A stretch of 48,353 nucleotides of DNA from Carnobacterium sp. (GTDB lineage Bacteria; Bacillota; Bacilli; Lactobacillales; Carnobacteriaceae): the NCBI GenBank assembly GCA_020431645.1, contig JAGQHW010000004.1, positions 1 to 48,353 of the forward strand, written 5' to 3'. The notes beneath the pieces were generated by a model. The model had not been told where the DNA came from. It saw nothing but the letters and a program-made list of their open reading frames with translations, and made no database searches. This document shows positions 19,392 through 27,603 of this stretch, in pieces; positions within the stretch are counted from its first letter, which is position 1; each line of letters begins with the position of its first letter. Both the position numbers and the translations under genes were made by a program.

Positions 19392-20369
19392 ATGTACAAC
19401 GCTAAAATAAAAAGTCACCAAAAAGTTATTATCGTAGGAGACGGCGCAGTAGGATCTAGCTATGCTTTTTCTCTAGTCACACAAAACATTGCTCAAGAAA
19501 TCGGTATTATTGATATCGACACAAAAAAGGCAGAAGGCGATGCAATGGACCTTTCCCACGCACTAGCTTTTACCTCTCCTAAAAAAATCTATGCAGCTAC
19601 CTATGAAGATTGCAGCGATGCTGATATCGTTGTTATTACTGCTGGAGCAGCTCAAAAACCAGGTGAAACTCGTTTAGACTTAGTTCAAAAGAATCTAAAC
19701 ATATTTAAAAGTATTGTTGGCAGTATTATGGGAAGTGGTTTTGATGGTATTATTATTGTTGCAACTAACCCAGTAGATATTTTGACCTATGCTACTTGGA
19801 AATTCTCAGGACTTCCTCAGCATCGAGTTATCGGCTCAGGTACTTCTCTAGACAGTGCTCGTTTCCGCCAAGCAATCGCTGATTTAACAGGTGTAGACTC
19901 TCGTAATGTTCACGGCTATATTTTAGGTGAACACGGAGATACAGAATTTCCAGTATGGTCACATGCTAACATAGCTGGTCTTCAAATTTATGAATGGATC
20001 AAAGATAACCCTGGTGTAGATGAGCAAGCCTTAGTTGACATGTTCTTTAAAGTTCGTGATGCTGCTTATGATATCATTGAACGAAAAGGGGCTACTTTCT
20101 ATGGTATCGCTGTTTCATTAACACGTATTACTAAAGCAATCTTATCTGATGAGAATGCTATCTTGCCTCTTTCAGTTTACCTAGATGGTGAATACAATCA
20201 AAAAGATATTTTTATCGGGGCACCTGCAATTATAAACCGTCAAGGTGTCAAAAGTGTTATTCAAATTCCTTTAAATGATTCTGAACAAGAAAAAATGAAT
20301 CATTCTGCTGATACACTTAGAAAAATTACACAAGAAGCAATGAAAATAGTAGAAGAAAACGCAAACTAA
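19392..20369 (+). CDS. ldh: L-lactate dehydrogenase
   Basis: Reduces pyruvate to L-lactate and regenerates NAD+, the end step of homolactic fermentation. The 325-residue protein has the NAD loop GDGAVGSS (16-23), the specificity glutamine Q88 in AAQKPGETR (an arginine would mean malate dehydrogenase), R94, NPVDI (126-130) and the catalytic H181 in LGEHGD. AAAGGAGG precedes the ATG. It is a single-gene unit with its own promoter and a hairpin terminator shared with the convergent pepV gene. It stands between blocks that are adjacent in Bacillus (pth and prs) and so is an insertion relative to that order. Confidence 0.96.
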   Translation: MYNAKIKSHQKVIIVGDGAVGSSYAFSLVTQNIAQEIGIIDIDTKKAEGDAMDLSHALAFTSPKKIYAATYEDCSDADIVVITAGAAQKPGETRLDLVQKNLNIFKSIVGSIMGSGFDGIIIVATNPVDILTYATWKFSGLPQHRVIGSGTSLDSARFRQAIADLTGVDSRNVHGYILGEHGDTEFPVWSHANIAGLQIYEWIKDNPGVDEQALVDMFFKVRDAAYDIIERKGATFYGIAVSLTRITKAILSDENAILPLSVYLDGEYNQKDIFIGAPAIINRQGVKSVIQIPLNDSEQEKMNHSADTLRKITQEAMKIVEENAN

Positions 20370-20412
20370 TTTAGAATGATCAGAATAAACGCATAACTTT
20401 ATTATGAAAAAC

Positions 20413-20463
20413 TAAAAAACACCTTTCTACTTAGTCGTACCATAAGTAAAAAGATGTTTTTTT
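20413..20463. terminator. Bidirectional terminator between ldh and pepV
   Basis: Imperfect long hairpin (AAACA, CTTT and TACTT against AAGTA, AAAG and TGTTT). A T run follows on the plus side (TTTTTTT after TG) and on the minus side (GTGTTTTTTAG). It can end both convergent genes. Confidence 0.85.
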
Positions 20464-20470
20464 AGTCTAT

Positions 20471-21808
20471 TCATTCACAGCACAATTGAAAAATTGTTTC
20501 TGCATAGATATCCATTGCTTGAAATAGTTCATCCAAGGATATACCCTCATTGCTTTGGTGAGCTAGACTTTCTGTTGTTGGAAAATGAGCTCCAAAGGCA
20601 ACCATATTTTTCATAGTTCTTGCATAAGTAGCTCCACCCGATGTGAGTGGCTGGGTTAAATCATTGGTTTTACTTTGATAGATAGTCATTAACGTCTGAA
20701 CCAAGTCGCTTTCTTTCGGAACATATAAGCCTGCTACACGGTCAAACTCATAATAATCTAAACCATAAGACTCTGCTACTTCTTTAAGTTTTTGTACTAA
20801 ATCTTCTATTGGAAAGCTAACTGGGATACGTAAGTCTATTTCTATCTCTGATTTTTTTTCATCAATAGAAAGAGACGCTACATTAAACGTTAACTCTCCT
20901 GTCATCTCATCTTTTATTTCACCGAATATACTCCAGCCATTCGTTTCGTCTCTTACCTTTTCAGCTAAAAAATTTACTGTTGGATGCGGATGAATATGAA
21001 CCAATCCTTTTGCTAGTTGATTGATTGCGTTGACTCCTTGTTCGGCTACACTCGCATGAACAGCCTTACCATTTACGGTGATTAGATTACCGTCAACGGT
21101 ATGAGTGACTCCCATTTCTACCATTTTTTCATGTAAGGCGTTTGCGTCTTTACCTTCAAAATCAGCACGACCAGGAACAATATTAAAAGCATCTCCGCAA
21201 GCTAATGTGATATCTGAACTTCCAGGACCAATTAACTTTACCTGTAACAATCCTTTTTCAGCATACGTTACAGGAAATGAACTATCTGGAACAAACCCCA
21301 TAGTTGGCTGTTCTTCTTTATCATTGTAGTGCTCCATACACCGCCAAAGTGTTTCTTCGTCTGTTCCAAAAACAAAACGAATTCGTTTCTTAAAAGGAAC
21401 TCCTTCATCAACTACTGCTTTAAACCCATATAAAGCTGCAATAGTTGGTCCTTTATCATCTTGTGAACCACGTCCTACTAACTTTCCATCTTTAATAACT
21501 GCACCAAATGGAGGAGTCTCCCATAGACTCATGTCCCCTTCAGGTACAACATCTAAATGGCATAATACAGCTACTAACTCTTCACCCTGTCCATAGTCAG
21601 CATAACCATAAAATCCTGCTGGGTCTGAATAAGTTTTCATTCCTAGTGTTTCACAAATACTTAGTGCTTGCGCTAGACAGTCAGCAATCGCTTGCCCAAA
21701 AGGTGGATACGTTTTTCCGTCCCCAGTGTTAACAGAAGGAATACTAACTAATTTTTTTAATGCTGTTACACTTTCATCCTGATGTATTTTTGTCACCCAA
21801 TTTTTCAT
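20471..21808 (-). CDS. pepV: Dipeptidase PepV (M20 family, zinc)
   Basis: Cytoplasmic dinuclear zinc dipeptidase that finishes peptide breakdown in lactic acid bacteria. Counting from MKNWVTK, 445 residues. Metal ligands are visible: H84 in LCHLDVVPEGD, D117 in GSQDDKGP, the catalytic pair E151/E152 in FGTDEE, D175 in VPDSSFP, and a C-terminal histidine in SLAHQSNEG. An in-frame GTG four codons upstream is also possible; the SD GGAAGG is rather close to that GTG and rather far from the ATG, so the start is not certain. It lies 29 bases after a peptide-binding lipoprotein gene and is very likely co-transcribed with it, linking peptide uptake to hydrolysis. Confidence 0.93.
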   Translation of the reverse strand: MKNWVTKIHQDESVTALKKLVSIPSVNTGDGKTYPPFGQAIADCLAQALSICETLGMKTYSDPAGFYGYADYGQGEELVAVLCHLDVVPEGDMSLWETPPFGAVIKDGKLVGRGSQDDKGPTIAALYGFKAVVDEGVPFKKRIRFVFGTDEETLWRCMEHYNDKEEQPTMGFVPDSSFPVTYAEKGLLQVKLIGPGSSDITLACGDAFNIVPGRADFEGKDANALHEKMVEMGVTHTVDGNLITVNGKAVHASVAEQGVNAINQLAKGLVHIHPHPTVNFLAEKVRDETNGWSIFGEIKDEMTGELTFNVASLSIDEKKSEIEIDLRIPVSFPIEDLVQKLKEVAESYGLDYYEFDRVAGLYVPKESDLVQTLMTIYQSKTNDLTQPLTSGGATYARTMKNMVAFGAHFPTTESLAHQSNEGISLDELFQAMDIYAETIFQLCCE

Positions 21809-21837
21809 AAAAATAAACACACCTTCCTTTTTAATTT

Positions 21838-23487
21838 TTATTCTTTAATAGAAACATATTTTAGATTGACACTATTAATCTGGCTCAAGTAATAGCCTTC
21901 GACATTCTCTCTTAATAACATTGCTTGAGCTTGCTGGTAAAGTGGCACAATTGCTGTATCATCCATCAGAATTTTTTCAGCAGCTAAATTATTGGCCCAT
22001 TTTTTTTCTGGATTACTACTGTCTATACCTAGAGAAGCTCGAACTAACTTATCGTACTCTTCATTTGAATATTTTCCTCCATTAAATACAGAACCAGATA
22101 AAAATAAATTCAAGAAATTATTTGTATCGTTCGTATCTGCACCCCAACCAGATAATAGTAAATCAAAATCTCCATTATCACCTAATTCAATTCTATTTTT
22201 GAAAGGAACATTTTTTATAGTAACCGATACACCGGGTAGGTTTTTCTCAATTTTATTTTGTAAGTATTGACTTACTTTTTTTGTTACCTCATCATCATCA
22301 GCAACTAGCTCTAATTCAACAGCTGTTAAGCCTAATTCTTTTTTTGCTACTGCCCATAACTCAGAAGCTTTTTCTGGTTGATACCCTAGATAATCCCCAG
22401 CGGCTTTCCTAAAATCTTCCCCTGTTTCAGAATTTTCTACCAGACCACTTGTCACCAAACCTCCTAAAGCTTTCGATCCATTAGCGATAATATTTTCTGC
22501 TAATTCCTCGCGTGAGATTGCCAACGCTAAAGCCGTTCTCATGTTTTTATTTTTTAATGCTGGATTAGTTGTATGATCTAGTTCCAAATAAACAGACTTA
22601 GCCAATAAAGGAGCTATAAATTCAGAATCTTGATTATACTGTTGAGCAAATTCACCCGTTAACGCAATCGAGTCAATTTCACCATTGTTGTATAAATTTA
22701 AACCTGTAGTCGTTTCCTTAATTACTTGATTAGTGACTTTTGTTAAAGCAACATTTTCTTTATCCCAATAGTACTCATTTTTTTCGTATGTCCACGATAA
22801 ACCCGTTCCATCCCATTCGTTTAAGATAAATGGTCCATTGTACAACGCTGCTTCACTACTCGTTCCAAATTTCGAACCTTGAGCAATAACGAATGATTCT
22901 TTTTGAGGAGAAAATGTTGGTTTAGTGATCAATTTCATAAAGTTTTCTACTGGTCTTTCCAAAGTAATTTCTAACTCTAATTCGTTTAGTGCTTTTATCC
23001 CCAGTTCATCAACGGTCTTTTCACCTGCTAAAATAGCCGCAGCATTTTTTATATCAGTCATGACAAATGAATAATTAGCCGCTGTTTCAGGATCAACAAT
23101 TCGTTGCCAAGCATATTCAAAATCTGCTGCTATCAAAGGTTCACCATTAGACCATTTCAAATCAGGTTTCAATGTAAATAGATACGTTAATTGGTCTTCA
23201 CTTACTTCAGGTGCTCCTTCAGCTAAGGCTGGAATAGCTTCTTCATTGGTATCTAGACGATAAAGGCCTTCCATCACTTGGTTTAAAGCACTAAAACTAA
23301 TGGTATCTTGTGATAAAGCTGGATCAATCGTTGGTAATTCTGAAGCAACACTTAGATGAAGTACTTGTTCTGTCTTATTTTTTTCTGAGTTACTTAAAGC
23401 AGAAGTTCCATTCACCGCTTGCTTATCAGACTGCCCACATCCACTCATAATGACTATTCCTATAGCAAAGTAAATAAGTTTTTTCAT
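21838..23487 (-). CDS. Peptide-binding lipoprotein of an ABC importer (OppA/SBP_bac_5 family)
   Basis: A 549-residue extracellular solute-binding protein that probably captures oligopeptides. The N-terminus is a lipoprotein signal (MKKLIYFAIG, hydrophobic core, lipobox IMSGC with C17 as the lipid anchor). Family features include WSNGEPLIAADFEYAWQRI (near 110-130), the GPFILNEW stretch and the C-terminal SGWGADTNDTNNF. I start at the ATG eight bases after GGGGAG; a GTG two codons earlier would be too close to it. No permease or ATPase genes are adjacent, so it must be served by an opp system encoded elsewhere. It is followed by pepV. A promoter TTGTAT - 17 bases - TATGAT lies upstream. Confidence 0.92.
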   Translation of the reverse strand: MKKLIYFAIGIVIMSGCGQSDKQAVNGTSALSNSEKNKTEQVLHLSVASELPTIDPALSQDTISFSALNQVMEGLYRLDTNEEAIPALAEGAPEVSEDQLTYLFTLKPDLKWSNGEPLIAADFEYAWQRIVDPETAANYSFVMTDIKNAAAILAGEKTVDELGIKALNELELEITLERPVENFMKLITKPTFSPQKESFVIAQGSKFGTSSEAALYNGPFILNEWDGTGLSWTYEKNEYYWDKENVALTKVTNQVIKETTTGLNLYNNGEIDSIALTGEFAQQYNQDSEFIAPLLAKSVYLELDHTTNPALKNKNMRTALALAISREELAENIIANGSKALGGLVTSGLVENSETGEDFRKAAGDYLGYQPEKASELWAVAKKELGLTAVELELVADDDEVTKKVSQYLQNKIEKNLPGVSVTIKNVPFKNRIELGDNGDFDLLLSGWGADTNDTNNFLNLFLSGSVFNGGKYSNEEYDKLVRASLGIDSSNPEKKWANNLAAEKILMDDTAIVPLYQQAQAMLLRENVEGYYLSQINSVNLKYVSIKE

Positions 23488-23554
23488 TTTCACATCTCCC
23501 CTTTGTTAATAATTTATTTTCTTATCGTATTCTAATCTGTTGAAGCTTTTTCCT

Positions 23555-23583
23555 ATCATACAAGATTAAACATAATTATACAA
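23555..23583 (-). promoter_or_regulatory. Promoter of the peptide-binding protein-pepV unit
   Basis: Minus strand TTGTAT (plus 23578-23583), 17 bases, TATGAT (plus 23555-23560). A second possible -10, TATAAT, overlaps the -35. Confidence 0.65.
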
Positions 23584-23662
23584 CATTAATCCGGTTTTTC
23601 CATAAATAAAGATATAATATACAGTATAAATGAATATATTAGTTATAAAATTTCATGTATGC

Positions 23663-23697
23663 AAAAAAAATAAAGCTGAATAAATCATATCAGCTTT
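23663..23697 (-). terminator. Terminator of the NusG domain II gene
   Basis: On the minus strand AAAGCTGA and TCAGCTTT form a perfect 8-base stem with a ten-base loop, followed by A and eight T. It starts three bases after the stop codon. Confidence 0.92.
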
Positions 23698-23700
23698 ATT

Positions 23701-24132
23701 TTAAAGTGGAATAATAAGATCATTTTCAGAATCTTTATCTGAATGAATCGCTTTTACTTCAATAATTAATTTGTGAGGCAAACAAATACTCGTTTCACCA
23801 GGTTTACTAATCCAACCTGTTTTTACAGCAATTTGGTCAGGACTGTTATCTTCTTTGTTTCGAATCTTCGTTCCATCTACTTCTATAATATTGTATTGTC
23901 CATCTGCTGGATAGAAAGTAAACTCCTGATTTTCCGTCTCTTTTGATAGTTCAACCTGTTTAATTTCTTTGCCATTAATTGAAACAATCGCAATAATTGT
24001 ACTGTCTTGATCTATCGAAAAATTCTGTCGGTTAAAAATCATGTATGGAATAAATGAACCCATCATTAATACAACGATAATAACTACATCTAGTGGTTTA
24101 ACTAATTTTTTGTACTGTTTAAATTTAGTCAT
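23701..24132 (-). CDS. NusG domain II-containing membrane-anchored protein (DUF1312-like)
   Basis: A 143-residue protein with a basic N-terminus, one membrane segment (about 15-35), and an extracytoplasmic beta-rich domain. The end of the domain has the pattern DQIAVKTGWISKPGETSICLP (about 99-119) typical of the NusG_II/DUF1312 family, found as stand-alone membrane proteins in Firmicutes. The function is not established; members often lie near FMN-binding or redox genes, which are not seen here. The start is placed at MTKFKQ with GGAG upstream. It has its own promoter and terminator, so it is a single-gene unit between prs and the peptide-binding protein. Confidence 0.75.
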   Translation of the reverse strand: MTKFKQYKKLVKPLDVVIIVVLMMGSFIPYMIFNRQNFSIDQDSTIIAIVSINGKEIKQVELSKETENQEFTFYPADGQYNIIEVDGTKIRNKEDNSPDQIAVKTGWISKPGETSICLPHKLIIEVKAIHSDKDSENDLIIPL

Positions 24133-24183
24133 GAAAATTGCTCCATCCATCTTAATCTATTAGGCAAATTATCTATTTGTCTT

Positions 24184-24212
24184 ATTGTAACAAGCAATTA
24201 CTAACTCAACAA
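24184..24212 (-). promoter_or_regulatory. Promoter of the NusG domain II gene
   Basis: Minus strand TTGTTG (plus 24207-24212), 17 bases, TACAAT (plus 24184-24189). It lies about 50 bases before the chosen ATG and after the prs terminator. Confidence 0.65.
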
Positions 24213-24246
24213 GAGTCTATCACTTTTTAACCGTTATGTTAACTAG

Positions 24247-24287
24247 AAAAAAAACGCAAGAAAAGCTCTTAGCCTCTCTTACGTTTT
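24247..24287 (-). terminator. prs terminator
   Basis: On the minus strand ACGTAAGA and TCTTGCGT pair with one G-T wobble around a moderately long loop, followed by eight T. It lies just after the prs stop. Confidence 0.85.
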
Positions 24288-24299
24288 TTAGTTTTAGAT

Positions 24300-25283
24300 T
24301 TATTTATGACTTTCCTTAAACTTTCTTTCAAAAAGTGGACTTACAGACTTATTCTCGTGAATTCGTTTGATTGCATCTGCCATTAGTGCACTAACACTTA
24401 TTCCAATAATTTTATCGATTTTTTTATCTTCAGGAAGGTAGATAGAATCTGTCACAATCAATTGTTTGATTGCAGAATTTTGAATGCGTTCAATTGCGGG
24501 ACCAGATAAAACAGGATGTGTGCAACAAGCGTAAACTTCAGTAGCACCTGCTTCTTCTAAAGCCTTTGCAGCTAAAGTGATGGTTCCAGCAGTATCAATC
24601 ATATCATCAATCAAAATACATGTTTTACCTTCGACAGATCCAATAATATTCATTACTTCTGCCACATTAGCCTTTGGACGACGTTTATCAATAATTGCAA
24701 TCGGTGCCTTTAAGAATTCAGCTAATTTACGGGCACGAGTGACTCCACCATGATCAGGTGAAACAACTACAACACCTTCACCTTCAAGACCACAGTCTAG
24801 AAAATGATTTGCTAAAAGAGAGGCTCCTAATAAATGATCAACAGGCATATCAAAGAATCCTTGAATTTGCGAAGCGTGTAGATCTAATGTCAGAATACGG
24901 TCTGCTCCTGCAGCTGTAATCATATTAGCAACTAATTTTGCAGTGATAGGCTCTCTTGAACGTGCTTTACGGTCTTGTCTTGCGTATCCATAATAAGGGA
25001 TAACTAAGTTAACTGTTTTTGCACTAGCACGTTTTAAGGCATCAATCATAATCAGCATTTCCATTATGTTATCATTTACTGGACTCGACGTTGATTGGAT
25101 AATATAAACATGATCTCCACGAATACTTTCTTCAATATTGATTCGAATTTCTCCATCGCTGAACTGATCCACTGAGAGTTTCCCTAATTCTACTCCTACA
25201 TCATTAGCAATTTTCTCTGCTAACGGCTTATTGGAGTTTAACGCAAAAATCTTTAACTTTGGATCAAAATAATGTTCTGACAT
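24300..25283 (-). CDS. prs: Ribose-phosphate pyrophosphokinase (PRPP synthetase)
   Basis: Makes PRPP from ribose 5-phosphate and ATP, feeding purine, pyrimidine, histidine and NAD synthesis. The product is 327 residues from MSEHYFD; GGAGGTCACT lies directly before this ATG, and a longer frame adds 22 unlikely residues. Recognised motifs: [17 protein letters not shown] (catalytic flexible loop, about 103-119), [11 protein letters not shown] metal-binding stretch, the PDHGG stretch, and the ribose-5-phosphate loop [12 protein letters not shown]. It lies downstream of glmU, as in Bacillus, with its own promoter TTGATT - 17 bases - TAGTAT. Confidence 0.97.
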   Translation of the reverse strand: MSEHYFDPKLKIFALNSNKPLAEKIANDVGVELGKLSVDQFSDGEIRINIEESIRGDHVYIIQSTSSPVNDNIMEMLIMIDALKRASAKTVNLVIPYYGYARQDRKARSREPITAKLVANMITAAGADRILTLDLHASQIQGFFDMPVDHLLGASLLANHFLDCGLEGEGVVVVSPDHGGVTRARKLAEFLKAPIAIIDKRRPKANVAEVMNIIGSVEGKTCILIDDMIDTAGTITLAAKALEEAGATEVYACCTHPVLSGPAIERIQNSAIKQLIVTDSIYLPEDKKIDKIIGISVSALMADAIKRIHENKSVSPLFERKFKESHK

Positions 25284-25338
25284 AGTGACCTCCACTTTCT
25301 TTATTTTCAAGAATATCCTGTGTTTACAATTCAATTCT

Positions 25339-25367
25339 ATACTAGGCATTTTAACCTAAGAAATCAA
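25339..25367 (-). promoter_or_regulatory. prs promoter
   Basis: Minus strand TTGATT (plus 25362-25367), 17 bases, TAGTAT (plus 25339-25344), in the 121-base gap between glmU and prs. Confidence 0.6.
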
Positions 25368-25404
25368 GACAATTCTCGATTTATTTTGAATTTCACAGGT
25401 TATC

Positions 25405-26772
25405 TTAATGTGGTAATTTAGTATAATAGTCTAGTTTGTTTTCTTGACGTGCTCTAGCAATTGCTAAAGCTTGTGTTGGTACATCTTTTGTGATAGTCGA
25501 GCCTGCAGCAATGTAAACATTTTCTGCAATGGTTAATGGTGCTATCAAGTTAGCATTGCAACCTACAAAAACGTTGTTTCCTACTGATGTTCGGAATTTA
25601 TTTTTACCGTCATAGTTTACAAAAATTGTGCCACATCCGACGTTGATATTTTCGCCTAGGTCTGCATCACCAATATAAGTTAAATGACCGACTTTTGTTT
25701 TTGCGCCAATAATGGCATTTTTAATTTCAACAAAATTGCCAATATGCACGGCTTCACCAACTTCACTATTCGGTCGAAGGTGACTATAAGGTCCAATATT
25801 GCTATTTTTTCCCATTGTAGAATGATTAATGGTTGAATTAGTAATGCGTACACCATCGGCAATCGTACTATTCGACAGCTCAGAATGCGCTCCAATAAAG
25901 CAATCTTCTCCTACACTAGTGTTTCCTTTTAATGAAACATTTGGTTCAATAACTGTATCTGAGCCAATGACAACACCACTATCAATATACGTTGTTGCTG
26001 GATCAATCATAGTTACACCGTTTTGCATGTGCATGTTATTGATTCGTTCACGCATCAATTGTGAAGCCTCAGATAATGCTACTCGATCATTAACTCCTAG
26101 TCCATCATGTTCGCTTCCCATTTTATAAGCATCAACAATTTCATTTTGATTTTTAAGTATTTCAATAACATCCGGTAAATAGTACTCACCTTGAGAATTT
26201 TGATTTCCCACTTGTGAGAGAGTTTCAAATAGCAATCGATTGTCAAAACAATAGGTCCCTGTATTCACTTCTTGAACCAGTTGTTCAGCTTCATTCGCAT
26301 CTTTTTGCTCAACAATTTTTTCTACAGAATTTTTACTGTCGCGAATAATACGACCATAGCCTGTCGGATCTTGAGCATGTGCAGTCAAAATCGTCGCTTT
26401 TGCACCTTTTTCCTGATGATAGTCGAATAGACTATTTAATGTCTCTGCTGTTAATAACGGGGTATCTCCACAGATAACTAAAGTGATTCCTTCTCTATCT
26501 TTCAAATGGCTTTCTGCTTGTATGACTGCATGCCCTGTACCCAATTGCTCTTCTTGTATAGCATAACTTGTTCGATTACCTAAGTATTCTTTGACCTTCT
26601 CAGCACCAAACCCAACAATTGTTACGATTTCATTTACACCTGTTGCTTCTACTTGGTCAATGACATGACCTACCATTGGTTTACCTGCGACAAGATGTAA
26701 GACTTTATATAATTTTGACTTCATGCGTGAGCCTTGTCCTGCTGCTAATACAACTGCATATCTTTGTGCCAT
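25405..26772 (-). CDS. glmU: Bifunctional UDP-GlcNAc pyrophosphorylase / glucosamine-1-phosphate acetyltransferase
   Basis: Catalyses the last two steps to UDP-GlcNAc, the precursor of peptidoglycan and wall polymers. The 455-residue protein has the N-terminal nucleotidyltransferase with the [12 protein letters not shown] loop (9-20) and GTGHAV, and a C-terminal left-handed beta-helix of hexapeptide repeats (about 250-445) with the catalytic region around NFVEIKNA and [12 protein letters not shown]. The start at MAQRYAVV follows GGAGG; the frame extends five codons further upstream. A near-consensus promoter lies in the divergent region with the cupin gene. prs follows. Confidence 0.98.
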   Translation of the reverse strand: MAQRYAVVLAAGQGSRMKSKLYKVLHLVAGKPMVGHVIDQVEATGVNEIVTIVGFGAEKVKEYLGNRTSYAIQEEQLGTGHAVIQAESHLKDREGITLVICGDTPLLTAETLNSLFDYHQEKGAKATILTAHAQDPTGYGRIIRDSKNSVEKIVEQKDANEAEQLVQEVNTGTYCFDNRLLFETLSQVGNQNSQGEYYLPDVIEILKNQNEIVDAYKMGSEHDGLGVNDRVALSEASQLMRERINNMHMQNGVTMIDPATTYIDSGVVIGSDTVIEPNVSLKGNTSVGEDCFIGAHSELSNSTIADGVRITNSTINHSTMGKNSNIGPYSHLRPNSEVGEAVHIGNFVEIKNAIIGAKTKVGHLTYIGDADLGENINVGCGTIFVNYDGKNKFRTSVGNNVFVGCNANLIAPLTIAENVYIAAGSTITKDVPTQALAIARARQENKLDYYTKLPH

Positions 26773-26865
26773 TTCAGTAACCTCCATCCATTATCTTAAT
26801 CATTCGTTATTTTTGTATTGTTTATTCTATTTTTATAGGTTTATTTTTTTAATTCTAACTATTTA

Positions 26866-26894
26866 ATAATAGCTTAAAAAACGTTATTTTTCAA
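26866..26894 (-). promoter_or_regulatory. glmU promoter
   Basis: Minus strand TTGAAA (plus 26889-26894), 17 bases, TATTAT (plus 26866-26871). Near consensus, about 95 bases before the glmU ATG. Confidence 0.75.
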
Positions 26895-27038
26895 GGAAAA
26901 CTCCTATTCTTTAGGGTTCTTTCAAAAGTTAGTTTGAACTATTTAGGCAAACTGAATCCTTTCTATTTTTAAAAACTGTTGTCTTAGTATCTATTCTTGT
27001 ATACTTAGATAAATAATACTAAAAGGAGGAATACCACT

Positions 27039-27545
27039 ATGAATCAAAAATCAGAAAAATATTGGGTACAGCATTTGGAATTGACACCTCATCCTGAAGG
27101 AGGTTTCTTCAAATCTGTTTCTCAACCTGCTGAAATGTATCGCGTTGAAGGAAACTATGAACGGCCTTTATACACAAGTATTTATTTTTTATTAAATCAA
27201 GAGAGCCCTTCACATTTTCATCGTTTAAAATCAGATGAAGTTTGGTATTTTCATGCCGGTGATCCTTTGACTGTTCATATGCTTTATCCTGATGGACATT
27301 ATGATCAAGTAAAATTAGGTGATACACTTGAAAATGATGAAACTTTACAATTTACTGTTCCTAAAGGTGTTATTTTTGGCTCTAGTGTTGAAGAGAAAGG
27401 GATCTACTCACTAGTGAGTTGTATGGTCTCTCCCGGTTTTGATTACGAAGATTTTGAATTATTTACACAAGCTGAACTACTTGAGGACTATCCACAACAC
27501 GAACAAGTCATTAAAAAATTAGCTTTTGAAACATTACCCGATTAA
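27039..27545 (+). CDS. Cupin domain protein, DUF985 (cupin_5) family
   Basis: A 168-residue single-domain protein. It has the cupin_5 signature: LTPHPEGGFFKSVSQ (16-30), then SPSHFHRLKSDEVWYFHAGDP (56-76) with metal-ligand candidates H59, H61, E66 and H72, and the second motif PKGVIFGSSV (110-119). Members are beta-barrel proteins of largely unknown function; some are annotated as sugar epimerase-like or metal-binding. AAAGGAGG precedes the ATG. It is divergent from glmU and shares a perfect bidirectional terminator with the convergent synthase gene. I make no functional claim beyond the fold. Confidence 0.88.
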   Translation: MNQKSEKYWVQHLELTPHPEGGFFKSVSQPAEMYRVEGNYERPLYTSIYFLLNQESPSHFHRLKSDEVWYFHAGDPLTVHMLYPDGHYDQVKLGDTLENDETLQFTVPKGVIFGSSVEEKGIYSLVSCMVSPGFDYEDFELFTQAELLEDYPQHEQVIKKLAFETLPD

Positions 27546-27598
27546 AAAAATAGAAATAGCGACTAAGACAACCGTCTCAGTCGCTATTTCTATTTTTA
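27545..27598. terminator. Bidirectional terminator between the cupin and synthase genes
   Basis: Two arms of about 24 bases (27546-27569 and 27574-27597) pair with a single mismatch around an AACC loop. The stem begins with A5 and ends with T5, so both strands get a T tract. It serves the two convergent genes. Confidence 0.93.
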
Positions 27599-27603
27599 AA
27601 CTT

